DNA of 64,000 nt from an uncultured Desulfomonile sp. (GCA_903952205.1 CAJBEZ010000105.1:62001-126000), one strand, 5' to 3'. Counted from the stretch's first letter, positions 25,234 through 34,750 are shown. A program made the numbers and translations. Notes: a model not told the origin generated them from the sequence alone.

Positions 25234-25572
25234 ATGAAATTCTGGCGGCTACCACTCGACTCGGAGGCTCATTCAATCCCGCACGGCACAGTGCGCATTA
25301 TCGAAAACCGTTGCAAGGGATGCGGCTTTTGCATTGAGTTCTGTCCTAACGGTTGTCTTAAGCAGAGCAAACGTTTTAACCCAAAGGGATACCATCCCCC
25401 GGAAGTTGTTTCTCATGCTGAAGATTGCGCCGATTGCGGACTTTGCAGCTTGATTTGTCCTGAGTTCGCTATTTTTACAGAACTCGACGAGGCTAAGAAA
25501 ATAACAGAAAACGACATTCTCAAAGTATCCACGAGATATTCCCGTAAAGATAAAAGGTATGTGAAAAGTTAA
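25234..25572 (+). CDS. korD: 2-oxoacid:ferredoxin oxidoreductase delta subunit (2[4Fe-4S])
   Basis: A 112-residue ferredoxin-type protein with two [4Fe-4S] motifs, CKGCGFCIEFCP (about residue 27) and CADCGLCSLICP (about residue 69), in the order and spacing of KorD/VorD subunits. It should pass electrons from the thiamine-containing core to ferredoxin. It is followed by the alpha, beta and gamma subunit genes, the usual D-A-B-C order. A strong promoter lies just upstream. A hairpin in the 139-nt gap after it may tune expression of the rest. Confidence 0.88.
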   Translation: MKFWRLPLDSEAHSIPHGTVRIIENRCKGCGFCIEFCPNGCLKQSKRFNPKGYHPPEVVSHAEDCADCGLCSLICPEFAIFTELDEAKKITENDILKVSTRYSRKDKRYVKS

Positions 25573-25662
25573 CTAACGGATTCGTTTTCGGATCGTCTGA
25601 ACATTCTTGTTTTGAACCATTCGAAGAATTTGGCTTTTCCCCACTTGCACAGCTTTTATGGG

Positions 25663-25688
25663 ACCCTTCTCAAGTTTCTGAGAAGGGT
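25663..25688 (+). terminator. Hairpin between korD and korA, weak terminator or processing site
   Basis: ACCCTTCTCA (25663-25672) pairs perfectly with TGAGAAGGGT (25679-25688) around a 6-nt loop. Only TATTAGTATAAGG follows, so the T-tract is poor. It lies about 25 nt before korA and could act as a partial terminator or mRNA stabiliser within the operon. Confidence 0.45.
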
Positions 25689-25711
25689 TATTAGTATAAG
25701 GACACGTATAA

Positions 25712-26857
25712 ATGGGCAAAGAGGTCTTGACCGGAGAACACTTCATTCATGGTGACGCCGCTTGCGCGGAGGGCGGAATTGCGGCTGGATGTCGATTTTT
25801 TGCGGGATATCCGATAACACCGGCTACCGAAGTGGCTGAGCGCATGGCCCGAAGGCTACCTGAAGTGGGCGGAATTTACATCCAGATGGAAGATGAAATT
25901 GCGTCGATGGCAGCCATCCTTGGGGCATCCTGGGGTGGTGTGAAATCGATGACCGCCACTTCAGGACCTGGATTCTCGTTGATGATGGAAAATATAGGCC
26001 TTGGCATGATGACGGAAACGCCATGTGTGGTCATAAACGTTCAGAGAGGTGGACCATCCACGGGTCTCCCAACACTTGTCGGCCAGGCGGACGTTATGCA
26101 GGCGAGATGGGGATCTCATGGCGACTATGGCTGCATTGCGCTTGCTCCGTCATCGCCTCAAGAATGTTTTGATCTGACCGTGGCGGCCTTCAATTTCTCC
26201 GAGATATACCGTCTTCCAGTGTTTGTCCTCGCCGATGAGATGATTGGGCACATGAGTGAAAGGGTGGTTATCCCAAAGAAAGCGGATATTGTAATAGTAG
26301 ATCGCCCACAGCCCAAGGTAGGAAAGGATCAATATCTCCCTTTCGAAAGTTCATCCGACATGCCTGCGCCTATGGCGATAACAGGCCAGGGTTATCACGT
26401 CCATGTCACAGGCCTGACCCACGACGAGCGGGGCTACCCTGTCATAACAGATACCGTTCAGGAGAGAAATGTTCGCCACCTTGTCGACAAGATCAGGAAA
26501 AACGCCCAGAAAATCATACGTGTAGAAACGGTTGGGATAGAGGACGCAACGGTTGTAGTGGTTGCTTATGGCTGTACTGCGCGTGTGGCCAGGCAAGCCG
26601 TGGAGAACTTGAGGGAAAGAGGCCACAAAGTTGGACTTTTGAGATTGATCACCATTTGGCCGTTCCCCTCATCGCTGATTCGATCAATAGCCGGTAGAGT
26701 AAAGGCGTTTGTCGTACCGGAAATCAATTATGGACAGATCGCTTACGAGGTGGAGAGAACTGCAGGTGGAGCAGCGGAGGTTCTGTTGCTGGCTCTCATG
26801 GGAGGTTCAATTCATTCACCCGAAGAGATCGAAGAAGGGGTAGCGGAGTTTTTGTAA
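25712..26857 (+). CDS. korA: 2-oxoacid:ferredoxin oxidoreductase alpha subunit
   Basis: A 381-residue protein with the pyrimidine-binding-type N-terminal domain (GDAACAEGGIAAGCRFFAGY, then TSGPGFSLMMENIGL) and the transketolase C-terminal-like domain II (AYGCTARVARQAVENLRERG). GLPTLVGQADVMQARWGSHG is typical of KorA, the 2-oxoglutarate type, though relatives act on branched-chain oxoacids. It forms the thiamine-diphosphate enzyme with KorB and oxidatively decarboxylates a 2-oxoacid to the acyl-CoA, reducing ferredoxin; the reverse direction is possible in autotrophs. AAGGA precedes ATG 25712. Confidence 0.92.
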   Translation: MGKEVLTGEHFIHGDAACAEGGIAAGCRFFAGYPITPATEVAERMARRLPEVGGIYIQMEDEIASMAAILGASWGGVKSMTATSGPGFSLMMENIGLGMMTETPCVVINVQRGGPSTGLPTLVGQADVMQARWGSHGDYGCIALAPSSPQECFDLTVAAFNFSEIYRLPVFVLADEMIGHMSERVVIPKKADIVIVDRPQPKVGKDQYLPFESSSDMPAPMAITGQGYHVHVTGLTHDERGYPVITDTVQERNVRHLVDKIRKNAQKIIRVETVGIEDATVVVVAYGCTARVARQAVENLRERGHKVGLLRLITIWPFPSSLIRSIAGRVKAFVVPEINYGQIAYEVERTAGGAAEVLLLALMGGSIHSPEEIEEGVAEFL

Positions 26858-26918
26858 GCGCTAAGTCACGTCAAGTTTAACATCTAAAGACAGGATATTC
26901 TAAAAATCACTAGGAACA

Positions 26919-27845
26919 ATGATGAGAGTACGTTGCAGGAAACTTCAGCCATTCAATAAGGAAGCCGCGGATGACGTGATTCAGAAAGATCATGGTCTTC
27001 ATCCGGATGACAAGTATCTTAAACCGGGGAGAATTCCTCACATTTGGTGTCCTGGATGTGGGCTGGGGGTTGTGCTGACCACATTCATTGAAGCAATACG
27101 CAGGAAAGGTTTGCCGATCGACAAATGCGCTGTTGTCTCCGGAATTGGCTGTACGGGAAGGGTTGCGGGCTATCTTGACATGGACACCTATCATACAACC
27201 CATGGAAGGGCTATTCCATTTGCCACCGGCCTGGCTCTTGCAAAACCCGACACATGTGTGACTGTTTTCTCAGGTGATGGTGACCTGTTTGCGATAGGCG
27301 GCAACCATTTGATCCATGCAGCGCGTAGAAATGTCAATATCAAGGTGATTTGCGTAAACAATTTCAATTTTGGCATGACCGGAGGGCAGGTAGCGCCAAC
27401 AACACCATTAGAAGCGAAAACATCCACAACCCCAACGGGTAATGCGGAAGCGCCGTTCAACCTTCCCGCCGTAGCCCACGCCGCTGGAGCCGTATATGTT
27501 GCGAGATGGACCACCTTTCATCCTCGACAGCTCGTTCACTCAATTTCACAAAGCCTGGACAAAAAAGGCTTCACGTTTATCGAGGCTATCGCCCCTTGTC
27601 CAACAGGCTATGGGAGGCCAAACAAACTAGGTAGCGGCCTTGAAGAAATGATATTTTACAGGGAAAACTCTGAAATCAGGAACGGAATTGATCCGGGCCT
27701 CGCTGAGATAAAACTCAGAGGTAAAATTGTAGTTGGGACTTTTTCGGATGTGGAACGCCCTGATTTTCTTCAAAACTACCAGACTAATGTTGTTTCCAAG
27801 GTTTTAGCAAAAGGCGACAAACCAGGTAAGGGGAGAGCCGCCTGA
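26919..27845 (+). CDS. korB: 2-oxoacid:ferredoxin oxidoreductase beta subunit
   Basis: A 308-residue thiamine-diphosphate-binding subunit. HIWCPGCGLGVV holds Cys ligands of the proximal cluster. The TPP motif is FSGDGDLFAIGG followed by NNFNFGMTGGQ. The N-terminal 30 residues are a small extension compared with many KorB proteins. ATG 26919 and ATG 26922 are both possible after AGGA at 26912-26915. Its stop overlaps the start of korC by 1 nt. Confidence 0.92.
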   Translation: MMRVRCRKLQPFNKEAADDVIQKDHGLHPDDKYLKPGRIPHIWCPGCGLGVVLTTFIEAIRRKGLPIDKCAVVSGIGCTGRVAGYLDMDTYHTTHGRAIPFATGLALAKPDTCVTVFSGDGDLFAIGGNHLIHAARRNVNIKVICVNNFNFGMTGGQVAPTTPLEAKTSTTPTGNAEAPFNLPAVAHAAGAVYVARWTTFHPRQLVHSISQSLDKKGFTFIEAIAPCPTGYGRPNKLGSGLEEMIFYRENSEIRNGIDPGLAEIKLRGKIVVGTFSDVERPDFLQNYQTNVVSKVLAKGDKPGKGRAA

Positions 27846-28396
27846 TGGCAAAGAAAGAAATAAGGCTGGCGGGATTTGGAGGACAGGGCATCATTTTGTC
27901 CGGCCAAATATTGGGCAAGGCGGCGGCTATTCATGAAGGCAAGAATGCAGTATTCACTCAGAGTTACGGTCCTGAGGCCAGAGGAGGGTCCTGCAGCGCA
28001 GACGTTGTAATATCAGAATGCGCAATTCATTATCCTAAGGTTGTGGAACCGGATGTCCTGGTTCTTATGAGTCAGGGCGCATGGGGCTCCTACGGGGGTG
28101 TGGTTAAGAGTGGAGGAGTACTGATTCTCGACGAGGACCTTGTCAAGATTGAAGAAGATCCTAAAGGATTGAAGGTTTACAGAGTGCCGGCAACAAGAAT
28201 CGCTGAAGGGCTCGGTCGCCGCATCGTGGCTAACATAGTGATTCTTGGATCATTGGCGGCCCTAGGTGAGGTTGTGGAATACGAATCCCTGAAGCAGGCC
28301 GTTTTGGCTTCAATTCCGAAAGGCACGGAAGATTTTAACCTTACAGCGTTTGACAAAGGCTTTGAATACGGACAGTCATTACTGGGCAAAAATTGA
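27845..28396 (+). CDS. korC: 2-oxoacid:ferredoxin oxidoreductase gamma subunit
   Basis: A 183-residue gamma-domain protein. The start IRLAGFGGQGIILSGQILG and SYGPEARGGSCSADVVIS are the family's signature blocks. It completes the four-subunit Kor enzyme. Its ATG overlaps the korB stop (TGATG), showing coupling. The hdrA-like gene begins 45 nt downstream in the same direction, so the enzyme is likely co-expressed with an Hdr complex. Confidence 0.92.
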   Translation: MAKKEIRLAGFGGQGIILSGQILGKAAAIHEGKNAVFTQSYGPEARGGSCSADVVISECAIHYPKVVEPDVLVLMSQGAWGSYGGVVKSGGVLILDEDLVKIEEDPKGLKVYRVPATRIAEGLGRRIVANIVILGSLAALGEVVEYESLKQAVLASIPKGTEDFNLTAFDKGFEYGQSLLGKN

Positions 28397-28441
28397 TATC
28401 TGAAACATTAAGTCTGAAATCGCCGCGAGGAGACATCTGAA

Positions 28442-30895
28442 TTGAAACAGGCGCTGGACGATATGGATAAAAAGGCAAATTCCCCGGCGGATCTGCGTGT
28501 AGGGGTTTATGTTTGCCACTGCGGGAAGAACATCGGCAGTACGGTTGATTGTGAAGCCGTGGCCCAATTCGCAAGCACACTTCCACATGTCACCCTGGCG
28601 AAGGATTCCCTATATACCTGTTCCGAACCAGGTCAAGAGCAGATTAAGACTGATATCCGCGAACAGAAACTTAACCGAGTAGTGGTGGCTTCCTGCACTC
28701 CAAGGCTTCATGAACCTACGTTCAGGGCCGCCTGTGAGAGCGCAGGCTTGAACCCGTACCTGCTTGAAATGGCAAATATCCGGGAGCACTGCTCCTGGGT
28801 TCACCTCCATGAAAGAGAAGCGGCTACATCCAAAGCCAAAGATTTGGTAGCCATGGCTGTCGCCAGAGCGGTGAGGCTTGAGCCGCAGTTTGAACTTTCA
28901 GTGCCTGTAAAACGTTCGTCACTGGTAATTGGAGGCGGAGTCGCCGGCATCCAGGCTGCGCTGGACATGGCTGACGCCGGCTACCAGGTTTACCTGGTGG
29001 AAAAAAGCGGCAGCATTGGCGGTAGGATGGCGCAGATAGACAAAACATTCCCTACAATGGATTGCTCTATTTGTATCCTTGCTCCTAAAATGAGCGAGGT
29101 GGGTCGCCATCCCAATATTCAAATGCTCACTCTTTCAGAAATCAAAGAGGTAACAGGCCATATCGGAAATTTCAAGGTGAAGATTCTCAAAAAGGCCCGT
29201 TATGTGACAGATGGGTGCACGGCATGTGGCGATTGTATTCAGGCCTGCCCCCAACTGGCGCCAGACGAATTCAACGCAGGCCTGTCCATAAGGAGGGCTA
29301 TATATATACCATTCGCTCAGGCTGTTCCTTCAAGGTACCTCGTTGACATGGGCCTTTGCCTCAATAATCAGGGAATTGTGGCTTGTGATAGATGCTTTCA
29401 GGCATGCACGAGGAAATGTATTGATTTCGCCGATCAGGACAAGATTGTAGAAATCGAGGTTGGCACTATAGTGGTTGCAACCGGTGTCGATGTCTATGAT
29501 CCGACAGCCCTCACCGAACTTGGATATGGACGTTTCCCAAATGTCATCACCACATTGGAATTTGAGAGACTGATCAACGCAGGCGGACCTTCCTCCGGTG
29601 AACTTATACGGCCCTCTGATAGAAAAAGGCCTAAGAACATAGCTTTTCTGCAGTGTATAGGCTCCAGGAGCAAACGCAGCAATCCCTATTGCAGTAACGT
29701 ATGCTGTATGAATACTATCAAGGACGCTCTGCTCATAAAGGAACACTGGCCTGAAACAGAAGTATTTGTTTTTTATATAGATATCAGGGCATTCGGAAAA
29801 GGATTCGAAGACCTTTTTCAACGAGCGAGAAGGGAAGGGGTAACATTTATCCGGGGAATACCGGGCGAGATCATTGAAGACATAAGCAATGGAAATCTCA
29901 CCCTTTTGGGCGAGAATACTCTCCTCGGGACTCAATATCGGTACACCATGGAGATGGTGATTCTATCTGTGGGGATAAAACCCAGAAGTGACGCGCCAAT
30001 AGTTCAAAGGCTTCTCAATCTGTCTACGGACACAGACGGTTTTTATATGGAAGCTCACCCCAAACTAAGACCGGTAGACACCACTACTGGTGGAGTCTTT
30101 CTGGCGGGCGCGGCGGAAGGTCCGAAAGATATCAAGGATTCTGTGACTCAAGCCTCCGCAGCGGCATCAAGAGCCAACATCCTCATGAGCAAGGGTGAAG
30201 TCAAGATTCCCGCTGTAACGGCCAGGATCAATACTGACAAGTGCGTGGCCTGTGGTTTGTGCGCGAAAGTTTGTCCTTACCATGCGATCGAAGGGAGCAA
30301 AGAACTCGGATATTACAGGGTCGTTGAGGCAATGTGCCAGGGATGCGGCGCGTGTGTTCCGGAATGCAAGTTTGGCGCTCTTGATCAGGCTCACTTTTCT
30401 GACGCACAGATAGTGAGCCAGATACATGAAGCGCTGGCCAATGAGCCGGAGCGCAAGATCATTGCGTTTGCTTGTAACTGGTGTTCTTACGCCGGAGCTG
30501 ACTTCGCAGGAGTTTCCAGGATTCAGTATCCAGATAACGTTAGAATTATCAGGACCATGTGTTCTGCAAGGGTGGCTCCTGAATGGATAGAACTGGCTTT
30601 TTCCATGGGGGCGGGAGCTGTGTTGGTTTCCGGATGTCATCCATCGGACTGCCATTATAATAATGCTAATCAGAACACAGCTCGACGTGTTGAAAAGTTC
30701 TGGAAACGACTGGATAAACTGGGTCTGAATAAGGATAGGCTCCGACTGGCATGGGTTTCCGCTGCTGAAGGCGCGCAGTTCGCCAAAGTGATTAAGGAAA
30801 TGGAACAGGGACTGAGAGAACTTACCCCTGATCAAGTCCTTGAAACCAAACAGAAACTGGCCAAACGCGTGCCCAGAAAGGGAGAGCCGGTATGA
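28442..30895 (+). CDS. hdrA: HdrA-like flavoprotein fused to MvhD
   Basis: An 817-residue soluble flavin/Fe-S protein. Domains in order are an N-terminal HdrA region with GVYVCHCGKNIGSTVDCEAV and VVASCTPRLHEPTFR; the FAD-binding Rossmann fold (VIGGGVAGIQAALDMADAG, about residue 160); Cys clusters CTACGDCIQACP and CDRCFQACTRKC; two ferredoxin motifs CVACGLCAKVCP and CQGCGACVPECK (about 600-645); and a C-terminal MvhD/FlpD [2Fe-2S] domain (about 675-790, with FACNWCSYAGAD and GCHPSDCHY). HdrA carries out flavin-based electron bifurcation in methanogens. The MvhD fusion delivers electrons from an outside donor. TTG 28442 follows GAGGAGA (28427-28433) by 8 nt. Confidence 0.92.
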   Translation: MKQALDDMDKKANSPADLRVGVYVCHCGKNIGSTVDCEAVAQFASTLPHVTLAKDSLYTCSEPGQEQIKTDIREQKLNRVVVASCTPRLHEPTFRAACESAGLNPYLLEMANIREHCSWVHLHEREAATSKAKDLVAMAVARAVRLEPQFELSVPVKRSSLVIGGGVAGIQAALDMADAGYQVYLVEKSGSIGGRMAQIDKTFPTMDCSICILAPKMSEVGRHPNIQMLTLSEIKEVTGHIGNFKVKILKKARYVTDGCTACGDCIQACPQLAPDEFNAGLSIRRAIYIPFAQAVPSRYLVDMGLCLNNQGIVACDRCFQACTRKCIDFADQDKIVEIEVGTIVVATGVDVYDPTALTELGYGRFPNVITTLEFERLINAGGPSSGELIRPSDRKRPKNIAFLQCIGSRSKRSNPYCSNVCCMNTIKDALLIKEHWPETEVFVFYIDIRAFGKGFEDLFQRARREGVTFIRGIPGEIIEDISNGNLTLLGENTLLGTQYRYTMEMVILSVGIKPRSDAPIVQRLLNLSTDTDGFYMEAHPKLRPVDTTTGGVFLAGAAEGPKDIKDSVTQASAAASRANILMSKGEVKIPAVTARINTDKCVACGLCAKVCPYHAIEGSKELGYYRVVEAMCQGCGACVPECKFGALDQAHFSDAQIVSQIHEALANEPERKIIAFACNWCSYAGADFAGVSRIQYPDNVRIIRTMCSARVAPEWIELAFSMGAGAVLVSGCHPSDCHYNNANQNTARRVEKFWKRLDKLGLNKDRLRLAWVSAAEGAQFAKVIKEMEQGLRELTPDQVLETKQKLAKRVPRKGEPV

Positions 30896-31353
30896 CGGTA
30901 AAATTATGGAATTTCTTCCCAAGGGAAGCACTGTATGAATGTTACCAATGCGCTCGATGCACCGGTTCATGTCCGGCTCTTGAGGTAGCGGAGGCGCTAG
31001 GGCCTCGGGAAACTATTCTCAAGTGCCTTAACCTTGGACACGACGAAGTTGTGGAAGATGAGAGACTTTGGGTTTGTTGCACGTGCAATGTTTGTGAAGA
31101 TCGATGTCCGCAGAAAATACCCATCTCGGATTTGCTGGTCGCTTTGAGAAACTCAGCCGCAAGACGCGGCAATATCCCGGACAAACTCCAAATAGCTATC
31201 GAACTGCTGGCAAAAACGGGCAGGTCGATGATAGTTCATCAGCTTGATGAAATGAGAGCCCATCACGGTCTGGCCCCCTTAATGCCTGTTCCAATTGACG
31301 AGGTACGTGAAGTTTTGAAAAAGACTAAACTTGATGATGTCATAGAATTTTAA
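30892..31353 (+). CDS. hdrC: HdrC-like [4Fe-4S] subunit
   Basis: A 153-residue protein with two [4Fe-4S] motifs, CYQCARCTGSCP (about residue 17) and CCTCNVCEDRCPQKIP (about residue 63), as in HdrC, which wires HdrA to the HdrB active site. Its ATG overlaps the hdrA stop by 4 nt. The chromosomal order A-C-B followed by mrp is common for bacterial Hdr operons. Confidence 0.92.
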   Translation: MTVKLWNFFPREALYECYQCARCTGSCPALEVAEALGPRETILKCLNLGHDEVVEDERLWVCCTCNVCEDRCPQKIPISDLLVALRNSAARRGNIPDKLQIAIELLAKTGRSMIVHQLDEMRAHHGLAPLMPVPIDEVREVLKKTKLDDVIEF

Positions 31354-31395
31354 TATCCGTGTGGATAATATAACCCTTTGTATTGCAAGGATACC

Positions 31396-32289
31396 ATGAA
31401 ATACGCTCTGTTTTTGGGATGCGCCATCCCAATCAAATATCCTGGGTTCGAGGCTGCAACCCGTAGGGTTTGCGAACGGCTGGGAATAGAACTTGTCGAC
31501 ATGCCTTTTGCGTGCTGTCCGCCCCCTACGAGTCTCAAAATGGTGCATCATGATTCCTGGCTAGCGCTGGCGGCCCTGAATCTATGTCGCGCCGAAGAAG
31601 CCGGACTTGATCTTTTAACTCTGTGTTCCGGGTGCGTCAACACGCTTAAAGAAGCCAATCATACCCTCAAAAAGAGTGATTCAAAGAGGCGCAAAATAAA
31701 CCGGATACTTGAAGACCAGAACCATCATTATAAAGGGACGATTGAAGTCACACACATCCTGGATGTCCTTTACCAGGACAGTGTTGTTGAGAAGCTTATA
31801 AAGGAAATGTCTCTGGAATTACCGATGAAGATTGGATGCCACTATGGATGCCATTATTTTAGGCCTCCCAAAATCATGTATCCGGATGAATTGTCTGATT
31901 CCGAGTCATACGTTCCGGTCAAAATGGATCATCTACTATCAATCATAGGTATGGAACCTACAGAGTATTCAAGAAAATTTCTTTGTTGTGGTTCCCCGCT
32001 TGGAGCGAACGCCGACCAGGACGCCGGTTACGCCATAGTCAAAGAAAAACTGGGGCACATTCGGGAAAGACATATAGATGCGCTCTCCGTAATTTGCCCA
32101 TCGTGTTTTGAGCAGTTTGATATGGGGCAGATAGCGCTATCCAGAAAATTCAAGGATCAATCAAAGATTCCCATATTCTACCTTACACAGCTTGTGGGGT
32201 TGTCTATGGGAATGACTCCAAAAGAAGTGGGTCTTGATGTTCACAGGGTAAAATCGAAGAAATTGCTCGAGAGCATTGGGATCTCCTGA
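31396..32289 (+). CDS. hdrB: HdrB-like catalytic subunit with two CCG domains
   Basis: A 297-residue protein beginning MKYALFLGCAIP, the HdrB start. The first cysteine-rich (CCG) set is Cys9, the FACCPPP pair and LCSGC; the second is IGCHYGCH, FLCCGSPLG and ICPSCFEQFD. These motifs hold the two noncubane [4Fe-4S] clusters that reduce a disulfide in methanogens. In bacteria the acceptor is unknown. The pair here reads CCPPP rather than CCGxP, a small change next to the cluster. AAGGA precedes ATG 31396, which is preferred over TTG 31378. Confidence 0.9.
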   Translation: MKYALFLGCAIPIKYPGFEAATRRVCERLGIELVDMPFACCPPPTSLKMVHHDSWLALAALNLCRAEEAGLDLLTLCSGCVNTLKEANHTLKKSDSKRRKINRILEDQNHHYKGTIEVTHILDVLYQDSVVEKLIKEMSLELPMKIGCHYGCHYFRPPKIMYPDELSDSESYVPVKMDHLLSIIGMEPTEYSRKFLCCGSPLGANADQDAGYAIVKEKLGHIRERHIDALSVICPSCFEQFDMGQIALSRKFKDQSKIPIFYLTQLVGLSMGMTPKEVGLDVHRVKSKKLLESIGIS

Positions 32290-32309
32290 TTTAGAAACGG
32301 GAAGTTGAG

Positions 32310-33176
32310 ATGACGGAAAAAAGAAAACCACCTTTAACTAAAGAACAGATCGAGGAACTTCGCGAAGACCTCAAGCTGGCTGATACTCTTGCCAGGATCG
32401 AAAACACTTTGCTGGTGCTGTCAGGGAAAGGCGGCGTCGGCAAGAGCACCGTAGCTGTAAACCTCGCTGCGGCGCTCGCCGCTTCGGACATGGAAGTTGG
32501 CCTGCTTGACATTGATATCCACGGTCCCAGCGTGCCAACGCTATTAAAACTTGAAGGGGCGGAAGTCAAGCACGGACTTGGAGGAGGCCTGGAACCAATT
32601 AAGGTCTCCAAGAATCTTAAGGTGATGTCAATGGAATTCGTTATGAGGGAAAACAAAGACCAGGCAGTCATCTGGCGTGGTCCCATGAAACATCGGATGA
32701 TTCATGAATTCCTCTCAGAAGTTGACTGGGGAAACCTCGATTTCCTCATTGTAGACGCCCCTCCCGGAACGGGTGATGAACCTCTCTCGATTTGTCAGAT
32801 GGCCCCGCCGAGATCGCAGGCCCTTATTGTAACCACCCCACAGAAAGTTGCTATTAGGGACGTAAGAAAATCGATAAATTTCTGCAAGAGTCTTGAAATG
32901 CCGATATTTGGAATAATTGAGAATATGAGCGGTTTTGTCTGTCCATCCTGTGGCGTGACCCATCAACTTTTCAAGACGGGAGGCGGAGAAAACCTGGCGA
33001 GGGAAACAGGTTACCGATTTCTCGGAAGTATTCCTATCGACCCACAAATCGTTTCATCGTCTGATGACGGAAAACCTTTCGTAACAGAGTTTCCTAACTC
33101 TCCAAGTTCAAGAGCCTTTGAACAAATCATAGGTCCAATTTTGGCGTTGTCGACTCCTCGTCTCAAGAAAAATTAG
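32310..33176 (+). CDS. mrp: Mrp/ApbC-type Fe-S cluster carrier ATPase
   Basis: A 288-residue P-loop ATPase of the Mrp/NBP35 family. The deviant Walker A is VLSGKGGVGKST, and DIDIHGPSVPTLL and FLIVDAPPGTGDEP follow. The cluster-binding CPSC motif is present (about residue 212). It likely loads Fe-S clusters into the Kor and Hdr subunits encoded upstream, and it starts 20 nt after hdrB. It is probably the last gene of this operon, because a promoter-like sequence and a 228-nt gap follow. Confidence 0.9.
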   Translation: MTEKRKPPLTKEQIEELREDLKLADTLARIENTLLVLSGKGGVGKSTVAVNLAAALAASDMEVGLLDIDIHGPSVPTLLKLEGAEVKHGLGGGLEPIKVSKNLKVMSMEFVMRENKDQAVIWRGPMKHRMIHEFLSEVDWGNLDFLIVDAPPGTGDEPLSICQMAPPRSQALIVTTPQKVAIRDVRKSINFCKSLEMPIFGIIENMSGFVCPSCGVTHQLFKTGGGENLARETGYRFLGSIPIDPQIVSSSDDGKPFVTEFPNSPSSRAFEQIIGPILALSTPRLKKN

Positions 33177-33328
33177 TAATTGAAGACGGGAAATGCTATC
33201 TAGACTGTAAATGGCATGTTTTTTAACGGAAACCGCCGTCATGCGCATGCAGGGTAAACGCTTGCGCCAGGTTTGAGTGACGACAATCCCTCCACAAGTT
33301 GTTCCATGGGGACATCCTCACAGGGCCT

Positions 33329-33357
33329 TTGTTCGTGTGATCTTTTGTTGTTATACT
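33329..33357 (+). promoter_or_regulatory. Probable promoter of the HemW-like gene
   Basis: TTGTTC at 33329-33334 and TATACT at 33352-33357 are 17 nt apart, about 48 nt before the first possible start codon. Confidence 0.45.
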
Positions 33358-33404
33358 GAACATAAAGATGATCGCCTGCTGGAAACTTCTTTCTGTTTCT
33401 TCAG

Positions 33405-34682
33405 ATGGAGCTGAAAAAGGAAGATTGTAGGATGTTGCTCGAGTCGCTTCTAACCATTTATCTAAAACGTAATTTCGCAAGTAGCCTGAGCTTCAACGAA
33501 TTTGAAGACGTAGATCCTCCTGCCCCCAATAACGACACTGACTATCTTATATATGTTCATATTCCCTTCTGTGAAGAACTGTGCCCCTACTGCTCATTCA
33601 ACCGATATGTTTTTGAGGAAACTCTTGCTAAAAGATACTTCAAGGCTTTGGATGCGGAAATTGAAATGTACAGGAGATTGGGCTATGATTTTAAGTCCGT
33701 GTATGTAGGGGGAGGGACCCCGACCGTTATTCCTGGGGAAATTGCTTTATTGTTGAATAAGCTTACCAGAAATTTTGGCATAAAAGAAATTTCCCTTGAG
33801 ACCAATCCAAATCACCTGACTGACGACATAGTTCAGATTCTGGTCGACTCCGGTGTGAATCGCCTATCCGTGGGTGTTCAGAGTTTCGATGATTCAATGT
33901 TGAAGCAAATGAGTCGGTACCATAAATACGGTTCAGGCGATGAAATAAAGGAAAGACTGGCCAGGGTCCAGGGTCGGTTCGATACCCTGAATGTTGACAT
34001 GATATTCAATTTTCCAACTCAAACCATTGATATGTTGGGGAAAGATATCGCTGTAATCAAGGAGATCAGGGCTGACCAAGCGACATTCTATCCTCTCATG
34101 GTATCGGACATGACCCGAAAAGAGTTGTCAAAACGTTTTGGAAGAATAAGTTACCGGCAGGAGAAACAATTTTATCAAGAGATATATAATTTGCTTGGCG
34201 ATGATTACTCTATAGGCACGGCATGGTGTTTTTCCAAAAAGAAGTCAATGATTGACGAATATATTGTAGATTATAGTGAGTACGTGGGCGTTGGCAGCGG
34301 CTCATTCGGTTATGTCAAGGGCCAGTGCCTTGCGAACACTTTTTCTGTTACGGACTACATCGACCAGATAGGAACAGAAAAGTTTCCACTAATGGCCAAG
34401 AAAGAGTTTGATCTACTCGAGAGGGCCAGATATTATTTTATGATTGGGCTTTTCAGCTCATCGCTTGATCTTGAGATTGCTGAAAATGTTTTCAAGGGTA
34501 AATTTCAAAAAACGCTTTGGAAGGAAATATTGGGTTTTCAGACTGTTGGAGCTTTACAAAGGGATGGTAAAGTTCTTAGACTGACACCCAAAGGATTGTA
34601 CCTTTGGGTGGTTATGATGAGAGAGTTTTTCACGGGAGTTAATAACTTCAGGGAAATTTGTAGGGCCTCTGGGACTCTTTAG
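33405..34682 (+). CDS. HemW/HemN-like radical SAM protein
   Basis: A 425-residue radical SAM enzyme of the coproporphyrinogen-oxidase-like group. The cluster motif CEELCPYC (C-x3-C-x2-C, about residue 57) is followed by Phe, and GGGTPTVIPGEIALL and VNRLSVGVQSFDDSMLKQM are typical of HemN/HemW. Members may be heme chaperones (HemW), anaerobic coproporphyrinogen oxidases or unrelated methyltransferase-like enzymes, and the sequence does not decide. The family C-terminal domain is diverged. ATG 33405 is taken; ATG 33432 is a good alternative with AAGGA upstream. Confidence 0.75.
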   Translation: MELKKEDCRMLLESLLTIYLKRNFASSLSFNEFEDVDPPAPNNDTDYLIYVHIPFCEELCPYCSFNRYVFEETLAKRYFKALDAEIEMYRRLGYDFKSVYVGGGTPTVIPGEIALLLNKLTRNFGIKEISLETNPNHLTDDIVQILVDSGVNRLSVGVQSFDDSMLKQMSRYHKYGSGDEIKERLARVQGRFDTLNVDMIFNFPTQTIDMLGKDIAVIKEIRADQATFYPLMVSDMTRKELSKRFGRISYRQEKQFYQEIYNLLGDDYSIGTAWCFSKKKSMIDEYIVDYSEYVGVGSGSFGYVKGQCLANTFSVTDYIDQIGTEKFPLMAKKEFDLLERARYYFMIGLFSSSLDLEIAENVFKGKFQKTLWKEILGFQTVGALQRDGKVLRLTPKGLYLWVVMMREFFTGVNNFREICRASGTL

Positions 34683-34750
34683 GCCATGAAGGAAGGCAAT
34701 TTGTCATATTGGTATGAACATAGTCTTTTCGCGATTTGGGAGATCGAAGG

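Noticed and set aside
30167-30970. Minus-strand frame of 267 codons within hdrA
   Set aside because: Antisense to the ferredoxin and MvhD motifs of hdrA; no recognisable protein features.
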